From: Altererythrobacter sp.
GTDB lineage: Bacteria > Pseudomonadota > Alphaproteobacteria > Sphingomonadales > Sphingomonadaceae
Length of the DNA stretch: 11,802 bases
Assembly (NCBI GenBank): GCA_024636575.1
Contig: JAGXGU010000166.1
Coordinates: 1-11,802 of the forward strand
Direction of reading: 5' to 3'
Notes under the pieces: model-generated
The model's database searches: none
Seen by the model: only the letters and a program-made list of their open reading frames with translations
Told to the model about the DNA's origin: nothing
Translations under genes and position numbers: made by a program
Shown here: in pieces, positions 6,291-11,802 of the stretch
Numbering within the stretch: the first letter of the stretch is position 1
Layout of the letters: the number at the start of each line of letters is the position of its first letter

Positions 6291-6395
6291 GTGGTCCTAC
6301 TTAGGGCTCCTCGGATGGACAGGGGCGTTCATCCAGCGGGGGAGCCACAATGGCCTTCCTGTTCGGGATCGAAGACCATTTTTAAGGACCATATT
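6291..6395 (+). ncRNA. Candidate structured 5' leader RNA (three-way junction) of the pilin gene
   Basis: By hand folding, P1 pairs 6291-6298 with 6385-6392 (8 bp, one G-U). P2 is a hairpin at 6305-6346 with an 8-bp stem (6305-6312/6339-6346, one G-U), a 3' bulge AGCG, a second 8-bp stem (6313-6320/6327-6334, one G-U) and the loop AGGGGC. P3 is a hairpin of 6350-6358 with 6371-6379 (9 bp, one mismatch) followed by TTTT. P1 contains the pilin Shine-Dalgarno AAGGA (6384-6388), so closing P1 should block translation. P3 plus the T-tract could act as a weak intrinsic terminator. TGGTC (6292-6296) can instead pair with GACCA (6374-6378) in P3, giving a possible switch. I do not recognise a known riboswitch class. 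Base pairs are direct; regulation is inference. Confidence 0.5.
6350..6385 (+). CDS. Candidate 11-residue leader peptide upstream of the pilin gene
   Basis: The short frame encodes MAFLFGIEDHF and ends in TAA at 6383-6385. It has its own good Shine-Dalgarno-like sequence (GGGGGAG, 6338-6344) 5 nt before the ATG, itself buried in the P2 helix of the leader RNA. Its stop codon overlaps the pilin Shine-Dalgarno AAGGA (6384-6388), and the pilin ATG follows 10 nt later. That geometry would allow a ribosome finishing the peptide to open the P1 helix and couple translation. Three of 11 residues are Phe, but there is no run of one amino acid as in classical biosynthetic attenuators. It could be chance; expression is unproven. 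Confidence 0.4.
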   Translation: MAFLFGIEDHF

Positions 6396-6962
6396 ATGAA
6401 GAAGTTTCTCCGTTTTGGCGCTGCAAGTGCAGTTGTCGCCGCATCGTTGGGCATGTCCAGTGTTGCACAGGCCCAGGATAGCGCATCAGCCGATGCCTTT
6501 GCTGAAATTCTGACCGCACTGCAGCTGGAACTCGACACAGGCAGCAAACTCGATTTCGGTGCCATGGTGGTATCGGGCGCAGGCGTTGTTTCGCTCGACG
6601 CGGCAACCGGCACTCTGGATTGCACCGATGTCGATATCGTCTGCAGCGGCACGACCGAACTGGCAGCGTTCAGCATCACCGCCGGGACCGCGTCGAAGGA
6701 CGTGAAGATCAATCTCCAATCGACAAATGTAATCCTGCGGCGTGCCGGCGGCACTGTCGGCACCGCTGCTGACGAGCTTGTACTCAGCAATCTCAATTCG
6801 GATGCCACATTGGTGACCGATCTCGCGGGCGATTATTACGAAGTCACCCTCAGCGGCACCGGTACATCTGCCTTCGAAGTTGGCGGCGATCTGACGTTCG
6901 ACGGCAGCGAAGTTGCAGGCATCTATACCGGTACGTTCAGCGTTTCCGTCGAATATAGCTAA
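6396..6962 (+). CDS. DUF4402-family secreted pilin-like protein, probable fimbrial subunit
   Basis: A 188-residue exported protein, probably the structural subunit of the fimbria assembled by the chaperone and usher downstream. The start at 6396 has AAGGA 7 nt upstream and gives a clean signal peptide, MKKFLRFGAASAVVAASLG..., with likely cleavage after AQA (residue 26). A TTG-initiated frame from 6282 would prepend residues encoded by the leader RNA and is rejected. The mature part is Thr/Ser/Gly-rich with alternating beta-strand pattern, an early KLDFGAMVV segment, a Cys pair (LDCTDVDIVCSG) that may form a disulfide, and the closing GIYTGTFSVSVEYS typical of DUF4402. Such proteins are commonly encoded beside chaperone-usher genes. 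The subunit role is inferred from family and context. Only one copy is present in the window. Confidence 0.85.
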   Translation: MKKFLRFGAASAVVAASLGMSSVAQAQDSASADAFAEILTALQLELDTGSKLDFGAMVVSGAGVVSLDAATGTLDCTDVDIVCSGTTELAAFSITAGTASKDVKINLQSTNVILRRAGGTVGTAADELVLSNLNSDATLVTDLAGDYYEVTLSGTGTSAFEVGGDLTFDGSEVAGIYTGTFSVSVEYS

Positions 6963-7030
6963 GATACAAACTGCAATTCGGCGGGGCGCCAAGGTAATGG
7001 CGACTGGCTGAAGAACGCGTTGAAATGGCA

Positions 7031-7058
7031 GGGCCGCGTCCGCAAGGGCGCGGCCTTT
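7031..7058 (+). terminator. Terminator-like hairpin after the pilin gene
   Basis: GGCCGCG (7032-7038) and CGCGGCC (7049-7055) form a perfect 7-bp GC-rich stem with a 10-nt loop, extendable by one G-U pair, followed by TTTCCC. It lies 69 bp after the pilin stop. The T-tract is short, but the form is common for terminators in high-GC alphaproteobacteria. It would separate pilin mRNA from chaperone-usher mRNA or attenuate read-through. Confidence 0.7.
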
Positions 7059-7089
7059 CCCGTGCATATGACGCCGTGGTGCCAGCCGC

Positions 7090-7188
7090 GCATGTTTAAC
7101 GAATATTAACCCTATTCGCTTACCCCATCAGGACAAATACGGACCCGCCGCGCAACGCGGCCGCAACCATCCGGGGATCGATATAGTA
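7090..7188 (+). promoter_or_regulatory. Probable promoter/leader of the chaperone-usher pair
   Basis: After the terminator-like hairpin, an AT-rich patch contains two TTAAC direct repeats (7096-7100 and 7106-7110, 10 bp apart), resembling a CtrA box with one base too few in the spacer. No clear sigma-70 pair was found. Near the gene, GCCGCG (7147-7152), CAA and CGCGGC (7156-7161) form a perfect 6-bp hairpin 27 bp upstream of the chaperone ATG, presumably in the 5' UTR. The chaperone Shine-Dalgarno is weak (GGGGA about 12 nt upstream). Confidence 0.4.
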
Positions 7189-8034
7189 ATGGCCAAGAAA
7201 TTTACCCGCCCGATCAGAGCGACATTAGCGGCATTTGCAGCACTGGCCGCATTCGGCAGCCTGCTGCCTGCATCCCCGGCATCGGCGCAAGGCGATCTGC
7301 TGGTGGCACCGACGCGGATCATCCTAGATGGCCGCCGAGGCGCCGAAGTCATCCTGAGCAATATCGGATCGGAAGAAGCGACCTACCGAATCGGTCTGGA
7401 ATTGCGGCGGATGACCTCCACCGGCCAATTGATCGATGTCGAAACGGAAGCCGCGAACGAACTTGAGCAGGCAGCGCTGTCGATGATTCGCTATGCTCCG
7501 CGCCGGATTACCCTGCCCCCGGGCCAGCCCCAGGCAGTGCGGATCGCCGCACGGCCAGGTGCCGACCTTCCTGATGGCGAATACCGGGTTCACATGTCTT
7601 TCCGCGCCATCCCGAATCCCCGCCCGGTGACGGAAACTCCGGAGGAAGGCGAGGGCATCAGTATCAAACTGGTCCCAATTTACGGCGTGACAATCCCGAT
7701 TATCGTTCGCCATGGGCGGCTGCAGGCAACTGTTGCCATCCATGATCCGAAAGTGGTCGCGGGCCAGCGCGGTCCTGAGCTTCAAATTGCCATGAGCCGA
7801 AGCGGAGCCAGCTCCACATACGGTGAACTGCGCGTGACCCGGCCCGGCAGCGACGAACCGATTTTCATGGCACGCGGGATCGCCATCTATAGCGAACTGG
7901 CCGAACGGACTGTCCAGTTCGATCTCACGCCCGAACAAGCCGCGGCGCTGAAGGGCCAGTTGCGATTTGAGTATCGCGATATGCCCGAGGCGGGCGGCGC
8001 ACTCATTGCCGCAGTGGAGACGGTGCTGGGCTGA
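7189..8034 (+). CDS. Periplasmic fimbrial chaperone (PapD-like)
   Basis: A 281-residue exported protein of the pilus-assembly chaperone superfamily, which caps fimbrial subunits in the periplasm and delivers them to the usher. The signal peptide ends at ...LPASPASA (cleavage after about residue 33). The mature N-terminus GDLLVAPTRIILDGRRGAEVILSN matches strands A-B of the PapD fold, with R43 in the position of the conserved Arg that anchors subunit C-termini. RYAPRRITLPPGQPQAVRI is the family's Pro/Gly loop and following strand, and a second Ig-like domain begins near the IVRHG segment. The length is somewhat greater than in classical FimC/PapD (about 220-240). It precedes the usher by 29 bp on the same strand and probably forms an operon with it. 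The start is supported by the signal peptide more than by the weak Shine-Dalgarno. Confidence 0.9.
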   Translation: MAKKFTRPIRATLAAFAALAAFGSLLPASPASAQGDLLVAPTRIILDGRRGAEVILSNIGSEEATYRIGLELRRMTSTGQLIDVETEAANELEQAALSMIRYAPRRITLPPGQPQAVRIAARPGADLPDGEYRVHMSFRAIPNPRPVTETPEEGEGISIKLVPIYGVTIPIIVRHGRLQATVAIHDPKVVAGQRGPELQIAMSRSGASSTYGELRVTRPGSDEPIFMARGIAIYSELAERTVQFDLTPEQAAALKGQLRFEYRDMPEAGGALIAAVETVLG

Positions 8035-8063
8035 ACCAGGCCAGCTGACCGAAATCCAGTCCC

Positions 8064-10793
8064 ATGTCACCGCGCAACCCTTTGACCCTAGGCGCCGCTG
8101 CAATTCTTGCGGCGGCGCTTGGCGTTGCCGGGCCATTGAGCAATCCGGCGCATGCGCAGACATCCAAAAATGCCTGGCAGCCAAGCGATGACGATGTGTT
8201 GCTGCTGCAGATGAATGTCGGCTCCTACAAACTCACCAATGAAATCAGGGGTTATCAGACAGATACAGGGATATGCCTGGATCTGGCTGACGTCATTCAG
8301 TCGCTCGACCTGCCAATTCGGATCGACAAGAAGTCGCGCCGCGCAACTGGCTGGTTATTCACGGAGGACCAGAAATTCACCCTCGACCGCGCAGCTAATT
8401 CGGTACAAAACATGAACAGCGACTCTGCTCCGGTCGATGGAGAGATTTTCGATACGCCGGAAGGCTGGTGTGTTGATACCAGGGCCCTGTCGCGCTGGTT
8501 CGGGGTGGAACTGAAGCTCGACCTGTATAATTCGGTCATCCGGCTGGAAAGCGACACGAAACTGCCATTCATGGAGGCGATCGAACGCAGAAGTCGCGCT
8601 GCGCGACTTCGCCCGAAAAGCCAGGCATTCGATCTTTCCACCTATCCGCACGCAAAGAGCGAATACAAGATGTGGCGTACGCCGTCGGTCGATGCGGTTG
8701 TCCGGCTCGGTTACGCTTCTTCGTCCGGCAACCGGACCAGCGGGCGGTACGAGATCTTTGCCGCCGGCGAAGTCGCGGGTGCCAGTTTCGATGCACGGCT
8801 CAGTTCCGACACTCAGCTCAAGCCGAACTCCTTGCGAATCAGTGCGTTTCGCAACGATTCGACCGGAAGTATGCTGGGGCCGCTCGGTGCCACCCAGATT
8901 GCGGTCGGTGACGTCGAAACGCAAAGCAGTCAATTGACTGGCCAGAGCGCGGTTGGCCGCGGGGCATTCATCAGCAATCAGCCGCTGGGCCGCAACTCGC
9001 GTTTCTCCAGCACGACCATTCGCGGAACCATGCCATCGGGATGGGACGCAGAATTGTACCGTAACGGGCAGCTGATCGCTTCCCAGGCGGAAAGCGACGA
9101 TGGCCGTTATGAATTCCTCGATATTGACCTGTTTTATGGCCAGAACGATCTGGAAGTTGTGCTGTACGGCCCGCAGGGGCAGATCCGCCGCGAACGGTTC
9201 GACCAGCCCGTGGGGACCAACAATGTCGAACCGGGTAAAACATTCTACTGGGCGGGTATCTTGCAGGATGACCGTGACCTGATCGATCTTCGCAAGACCA
9301 ATGTCGGGGCTATTCACGCCTGGAGGGGCGGAATTGGTATCGAACGGGGCTTGGACAAGCGCACCAGTGTCGCGCTCGGCCTGCAAAGCCTGGTGGTGAA
9401 CACGCGGCGACGAAATTATCTCGAAGGCAGTGTGTACCGCACGCTCGGTTCCATGCAACTGGAACTGGCGGCGGCGCATGAACTGGGCGCGGGCGCGGTG
9501 GTGCAGACCAGCGCGCTTGGCCGGTTGGGGAATTTCAACCTGGGGGCGAATGCCATCTGGGTCCAGGGCGATTTCGCCAGTGAATTCGTGAACGAAGGCC
9601 TTGATCATCAATATGGCTTCAATTTCGATACCTCGCTGCGGCTCGGCAAATTCGTGCTGCCGATCCAGGGATCGATCGATCGGTCGGTCCTGCGCGACGG
9701 GTCAAAGGTTACCAAAGGGTTAATTCAAACGGCCGTCGGATTGCGCGGTATCGCGGTAACAGCGCAATTGCAGCACGAACGCACTGATGATGCGGGCCCG
9801 CGCGGCGGCCGCGAATCCACGCGCCTGCGCCTGCTCGCCAACACGCGGCAATTCGGATTACGCCTCAGGGGGTCAGCCAATTTCAACCTGTCAGGAAATA
9901 CCAAAGGCCTGGAAACGGTAAGAATTTCCGCGGATAAATCGATCGATGAACGGCGCGACCTGACTGCCGAAATCGAATATGAGGCGATGCGCCGCGATAC
10001 CAGCCTCGGGCTGGGCTATACCCAACGTTTCGACCGCTTTGCCTTGCGCACCAATGCCAGCCTTTCGACGAGTGGCGCGGTTGGTGCAAATCTGGCGCTG
10101 TCATTCAGCTTCGGCCCTGATCCGGTAAACGGCGGCATTCGCTTTTCGGAGAAGAAACTGGCCCGTAGCGGTCAGGCTGCGGTAACCGTCTTCCGCGACG
10201 AGGATGGCGACGGGCGGCGCGGGCCGGGCGAGGATGTTCTGAAGGATGTCTATGTCGAGGCAGGCCTGCGAACAACAGATGCAATTACCGACGAGACCGG
10301 CCGCGCTATCGTGGACGGGCTACGCCCCTATATTCCGATCCTGGTCGGCGTCGATGAATCTTCGCTGGGTGATCCTTACCTCGCGCCGGCCACCAAAGGC
10401 ATTGTCGTGATCCCGCGGCCGGGCGTCGCGACGGTGATTGAATTGCCGATCTCACCTTCGGGCGAGGTGGAGGGAGTCCTGCAATCGCCTTCGGGTGCCG
10501 ATTTGCCCGGGGTCGTGCTGGAACTGCTCGATATGCGGGGGGCCCTGGTGGCCGCAACGATGAGCGAATTCGACGGGTTCTTCCTGTTCGAACGTGTCCC
10601 CTATGGCCGGTACCGGCTTCGCGTGGCTGCCGATTCCGCCCGCGCGCTGTCGGTCAGTTCCAAGATTGAAAATCCGGTAGAACTGGGGCGCGGCAAGGAT
10701 ATCGCCCGGATGGGGATTATCCGCCTGGCCGAAGGGCAATTCACGATTGCGCAAAATTCGGGTGCCCAAAATTCATCCGGATCCACCCCCTGA
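8064..10793 (+). CDS. Outer-membrane fimbrial usher with C-terminal beta-sandwich extension
   Basis: The 909-residue usher is the pore that polymerises and secretes fimbrial subunits. The signal peptide MSPRNPLTLGAAAILAAALG... is likely cleaved after AHA (residue 31). Residues about 40-190 form an unusual N-terminal region (RGYQTDTGICLDLADVIQSLD, KKSRRATGWLF, TPEGWCVDTRALSRWFGVEL) reminiscent of copper-amine-oxidase N-terminal-like modules. The barrel and plug region has the usher hallmark GWDAELYRNGQLIA (from residue 326) and YGPQGQIRRERF. After the barrel (to about residue 695), VFRDEDGDGRRGPGED (acidic D712-D716 loop, possibly calcium-binding) begins SdrD B/carboxypeptidase-regulatory-like domains. 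This architecture is closer to Mat/Ecp-type (EcpC-like) ushers than to FimD/PapC. There is no clear Shine-Dalgarno at the ATG, so it may depend on coupling to the chaperone gene 29 bp upstream. Confidence 0.9.
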   Translation: MSPRNPLTLGAAAILAAALGVAGPLSNPAHAQTSKNAWQPSDDDVLLLQMNVGSYKLTNEIRGYQTDTGICLDLADVIQSLDLPIRIDKKSRRATGWLFTEDQKFTLDRAANSVQNMNSDSAPVDGEIFDTPEGWCVDTRALSRWFGVELKLDLYNSVIRLESDTKLPFMEAIERRSRAARLRPKSQAFDLSTYPHAKSEYKMWRTPSVDAVVRLGYASSSGNRTSGRYEIFAAGEVAGASFDARLSSDTQLKPNSLRISAFRNDSTGSMLGPLGATQIAVGDVETQSSQLTGQSAVGRGAFISNQPLGRNSRFSSTTIRGTMPSGWDAELYRNGQLIASQAESDDGRYEFLDIDLFYGQNDLEVVLYGPQGQIRRERFDQPVGTNNVEPGKTFYWAGILQDDRDLIDLRKTNVGAIHAWRGGIGIERGLDKRTSVALGLQSLVVNTRRRNYLEGSVYRTLGSMQLELAAAHELGAGAVVQTSALGRLGNFNLGANAIWVQGDFASEFVNEGLDHQYGFNFDTSLRLGKFVLPIQGSIDRSVLRDGSKVTKGLIQTAVGLRGIAVTAQLQHERTDDAGPRGGRESTRLRLLANTRQFGLRLRGSANFNLSGNTKGLETVRISADKSIDERRDLTAEIEYEAMRRDTSLGLGYTQRFDRFALRTNASLSTSGAVGANLALSFSFGPDPVNGGIRFSEKKLARSGQAAVTVFRDEDGDGRRGPGEDVLKDVYVEAGLRTTDAITDETGRAIVDGLRPYIPILVGVDESSLGDPYLAPATKGIVVIPRPGVATVIELPISPSGEVEGVLQSPSGADLPGVVLELLDMRGALVAATMSEFDGFFLFERVPYGRYRLRVAADSARALSVSSKIENPVELGRGKDIARMGIIRLAEGQFTIAQNSGAQNSSGSTP
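8590..8610 (+). repeat. Perfect 9-bp inverted repeat inside the usher gene
   Basis: GAAGTCGCG (8590-8598), loop CTG, CGCGACTTC (8602-8610). It encodes part of an Arg/Ala-rich linker between the N-terminal module and the barrel. It would form a strong mRNA hairpin, but no T-tract follows. Confidence 0.6.
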
Positions 10794-10839
10794 GGATTTC
10801 GCGCAGGGCGGGGTGCAGTGCGGCTTGGCGGCCTTTGTT
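10794..10839. other. Convergent gap between usher and His/Pro-rich protein gene
   Basis: These 46 bp separate two convergent stop codons. The stretch is GC-rich with a short T-rich end (10834-10845 on the plus strand). I see no convincing bidirectional hairpin, so how the two transcripts end is not evident. Confidence 0.4.
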
Positions 10840-11622
10840 TTATTTCACCGGTTTTACGGATTTGGCTTTCACCGGAACTGTCTTGACCGGAATCGTCTTG
10901 ACCGGTCCGGGCGCAGGCGCGGCGGGGACGATTTCCTCAACCCATTCTTCGGTCACATATTCGCGCACGACCGCGCGTTGCTCGACCGGGACCATGATCG
11001 GAACGAGCATGACCGGGCCGTAACCATAGCGCATATGCCGCCACTGCGCGTCATGTTGGACGAGATAGGCCGCGCATTCATCGGGCGCGTCGCGCCGGTC
11101 GCGGCCGCCATCATGGTGTGTGCGGCAATCCTCCAGCCACTGTTCGCGGCCCATCTGATCGTGCTGGAAACCACCCGGATAAGGCATCGCACCAGCGGGA
11201 GAATCGCCCTGCGGGAAATAGATCGGGGCGCCCAGAGCATGGCTTGGATACATCGCTCCTGGATAGAGGGGGCCAGGATGGAGGGGGCCAGGATGGATTG
11301 CGGGCGCGATCTGCCGATGTCCCGCCGGGTGATCGCGCATTGGATGATGCGGCGGATGGTCCATCGGTTCGAGTGCATGGTCGCCCTTATCGGCGCCGTG
11401 CATCTCATGCCGTTCGACCTCGATCTCAATGTCCGGGTTCCGGGAACCGGGGATATCCTGGACAACGGGCCGTTCTTCAAAAGTGACTTCGGGCCCGCCG
11501 GCCTGCGCCCACGCCGGGCCTGAAGCGGCCATTGCGGTTGAGGCCAAGGCTATGGCTATCATTGGGACAGCCATCGGGGCCATCCACTCGCGGGAAGTCT
11601 GGTGATCGGCACGCATCGGCAT
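10840..11622 (-). CDS. Secreted His/Pro-rich protein of unknown function
   Basis: A 260-residue protein with no recognised function. Starting at ATG 11622-11620 (GAAGGA just upstream, only 3 nt spacing), it has a signal-peptide-like segment MAPMAVPMIAIALASTAMA... with likely cleavage after AWAQA (residue 41). M3 (9-nt spacing) or M14 would give more usual starts. The mature protein has an acidic N-terminus, a His/Pro/Met-rich stretch (about residues 68-130, with HHP, HPGPL repeats and PLYPGAMYP), then REQWLEDC and DECAAYL, whose two Cys may pair. VEQRAVVREYVTEEWVEE follows, then a Lys/Pro tail of PVKT-type repeats. Codon periodicity and the export signal support a real gene over the antisense frames. 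Location is probably periplasm or envelope. The His-rich stretch could bind metal, which is inference only. It is convergent with the usher and not obviously part of the fimbria system. Confidence 0.75.
   Translation of the reverse strand: MPMRADHQTSREWMAPMAVPMIAIALASTAMAASGPAWAQAGGPEVTFEERPVVQDIPGSRNPDIEIEVERHEMHGADKGDHALEPMDHPPHHPMRDHPAGHRQIAPAIHPGPLHPGPLYPGAMYPSHALGAPIYFPQGDSPAGAMPYPGGFQHDQMGREQWLEDCRTHHDGGRDRRDAPDECAAYLVQHDAQWRHMRYGYGPVMLVPIMVPVEQRAVVREYVTEEWVEEIVPAAPAPGPVKTIPVKTVPVKAKSVKPVK
11266..11295. repeat. 15-bp perfect tandem duplication in the His/Pro-rich protein gene
   Basis: GAGGGGGCCAGGATG occurs twice in tandem (11266-11280 and 11281-11295). On the minus strand it encodes consecutive HPGPL units. 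The duplication is in frame and so expands the protein repeat by five residues; repeat-number variation between strains is plausible. Confidence 0.8.
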
Positions 11623-11739
11623 TTTTCCTTCGGCAGGCGAGGTCGATTCCCGGAATTAACCGAAAATCTACCACTACCCCTCGCAGGAAACCAAGGTTTC
11701 CCTCGCCAATGTCCCGAATTGGGCCGTTATCGCGCCCGC
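11623..11739 (-). promoter_or_regulatory. Intergenic region upstream of the His/Pro-rich protein gene, with a 16-bp palindrome
   Basis: This 117-bp gap lies between two minus-strand genes. It holds the interrupted palindrome GGAAACCAAGGTTTCC (11686-11701; 7-bp arms around AA), flanked on both sides by CTCGC, and a TTAACC motif (11656-11661). The palindrome is downstream of the right-hand gene's stop but lacks a T-tract on the minus strand, so it may be an operator for the His/Pro-rich protein gene rather than a terminator. No convincing -35/-10 pair was seen. Confidence 0.4.
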
Positions 11740-11802
11740 TTAAATACGCGGCGAAAGCAATTGCGCCAGCGCCTCGATACCGGCGGCGTCCTCGGCGTCG
11801 AA
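11740..11802 (-). CDS. C-terminal end of a minus-strand gene (partial; possibly holA)
   Basis: On the minus strand a frame enters from the right edge and reads FDAEDAAGIEALAQLLSPRI before TAA at 11742-11740. Twenty residues are too few for identification, and a coincidental open frame is possible. The helical Ala/Leu-rich end is protein-like. In several related genomes I recall the gene facing parB being holA (DNA polymerase III delta subunit), so this could be its end, displaced by the fimbrial locus. That identification rests on recalled gene order only. Confidence 0.4.
   Translation of the reverse strand, partial: FDAEDAAGIEALAQLLSPRI

Noticed and set aside
6291..6392. Leader RNA as a c-di-GMP (GEMM-I) riboswitch
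   Set aside because: A three-way layout and an AGCGGGG string recall GEMM, but the conserved CACGCAC-type and AAAGCC-type core segments and the GNRA tetraloop are missing. A covariance search could overturn this.
6282..6395. TTG-initiated N-terminal extension of the pilin protein
   Set aside because: It would place a signal peptide internally, lacks its own SD, and is encoded by the structured leader. ATG 6396 has a proper SD.
7068..7109. 13-codon open frame MTPWCQPRMFNEY upstream of the chaperone gene
   Set aside because: No Shine-Dalgarno, begins right after the terminator-like hairpin and ends 80 bp before the chaperone; no structural coupling as in the pilin leader.
7324..8184. Minus-strand open frame (286 codons) opposite the chaperone gene
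   Set aside because: It is a shadow of the chaperone and the start of the usher, with no plausible start region or motif.
8355..9611. Long minus-strand open frame (418 codons) opposite the usher gene
   Set aside because: It is fully antisense to a well-supported usher with signal peptide and family motifs, and has no recognisable domain of its own.
10747..11523. Plus-strand open frame (258 codons) overlapping the end of the usher gene and the His/Pro-rich protein gene
   Set aside because: It overlaps the usher 3' end, has no Shine-Dalgarno or domain, and the minus-strand frame has an SD-like sequence and a signal peptide. The choice is less certain than elsewhere because neither protein is recognised.

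Overview
The window looks like chromosomal DNA from an alphaproteobacterium, most likely of the Sphingomonadales (Erythrobacteraceae or Sphingomonadaceae-like). This rests on the gene order mnmE-mnmG-rsmG-parA-parB, a small leading gene that resembles the DUF6489 family of that order, moderately high GC, and three ParB-binding parS sites. Clusters of parS next to parAB normally lie close to the replication origin, so the window is probably origin-proximal. Taxonomy and origin distance are inferences; the genes and parS sites are read directly.

Layout. Positions 1-53 hold the first 17 codons of a minus-strand gene that runs off the left edge. A divergent intergenic region (54-234) contains a 14-bp unit repeated three times. 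A plus-strand, probably co-transcribed block follows: a small DUF6489-like protein (235-507), mnmE (540-1814), mnmG (about 1930-3786), rsmG (3783-4397), parA (4415-5191) and parB (5188-6177). MnmE and MnmG together modify the wobble uridine of tRNAs, RsmG methylates 16S rRNA, and ParA/ParB with parS segregate the chromosome. The parS sites lie at 1839-1854 (between mnmE and mnmG) and at 3971-3986 and 4333-4348 (inside the rsmG coding sequence).

Positions 6178-10793 hold a compact chaperone-usher fimbria locus: a DUF4402-type pilin-like protein (6396-6962), a PapD-like periplasmic chaperone (7189-8034) and a large outer-membrane usher (8064-10793). The pilin gene is followed by a terminator-like hairpin, so its expression can be separated from chaperone and usher. 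Its 5' leader (6291-6395) is the most interesting part of the window. It can fold into a three-way junction whose closing helix contains the pilin Shine-Dalgarno sequence. It also carries an 11-codon reading frame with its own Shine-Dalgarno sequence and a stop codon overlapping the pilin Shine-Dalgarno. I read this as a candidate cis-regulatory RNA and/or leader-peptide switch that I cannot assign to a known class.

On the right, a minus-strand gene (10840-11622) encodes a secreted His/Pro-rich protein of unknown function, convergent with the usher. At the edge (11740-11802) are the last 20 codons of another minus-strand gene. Gene order in related bacteria makes holA a possibility, but the sequence does not prove it. 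No rRNA, tRNA, CRISPR array, transposase or integrase was seen.
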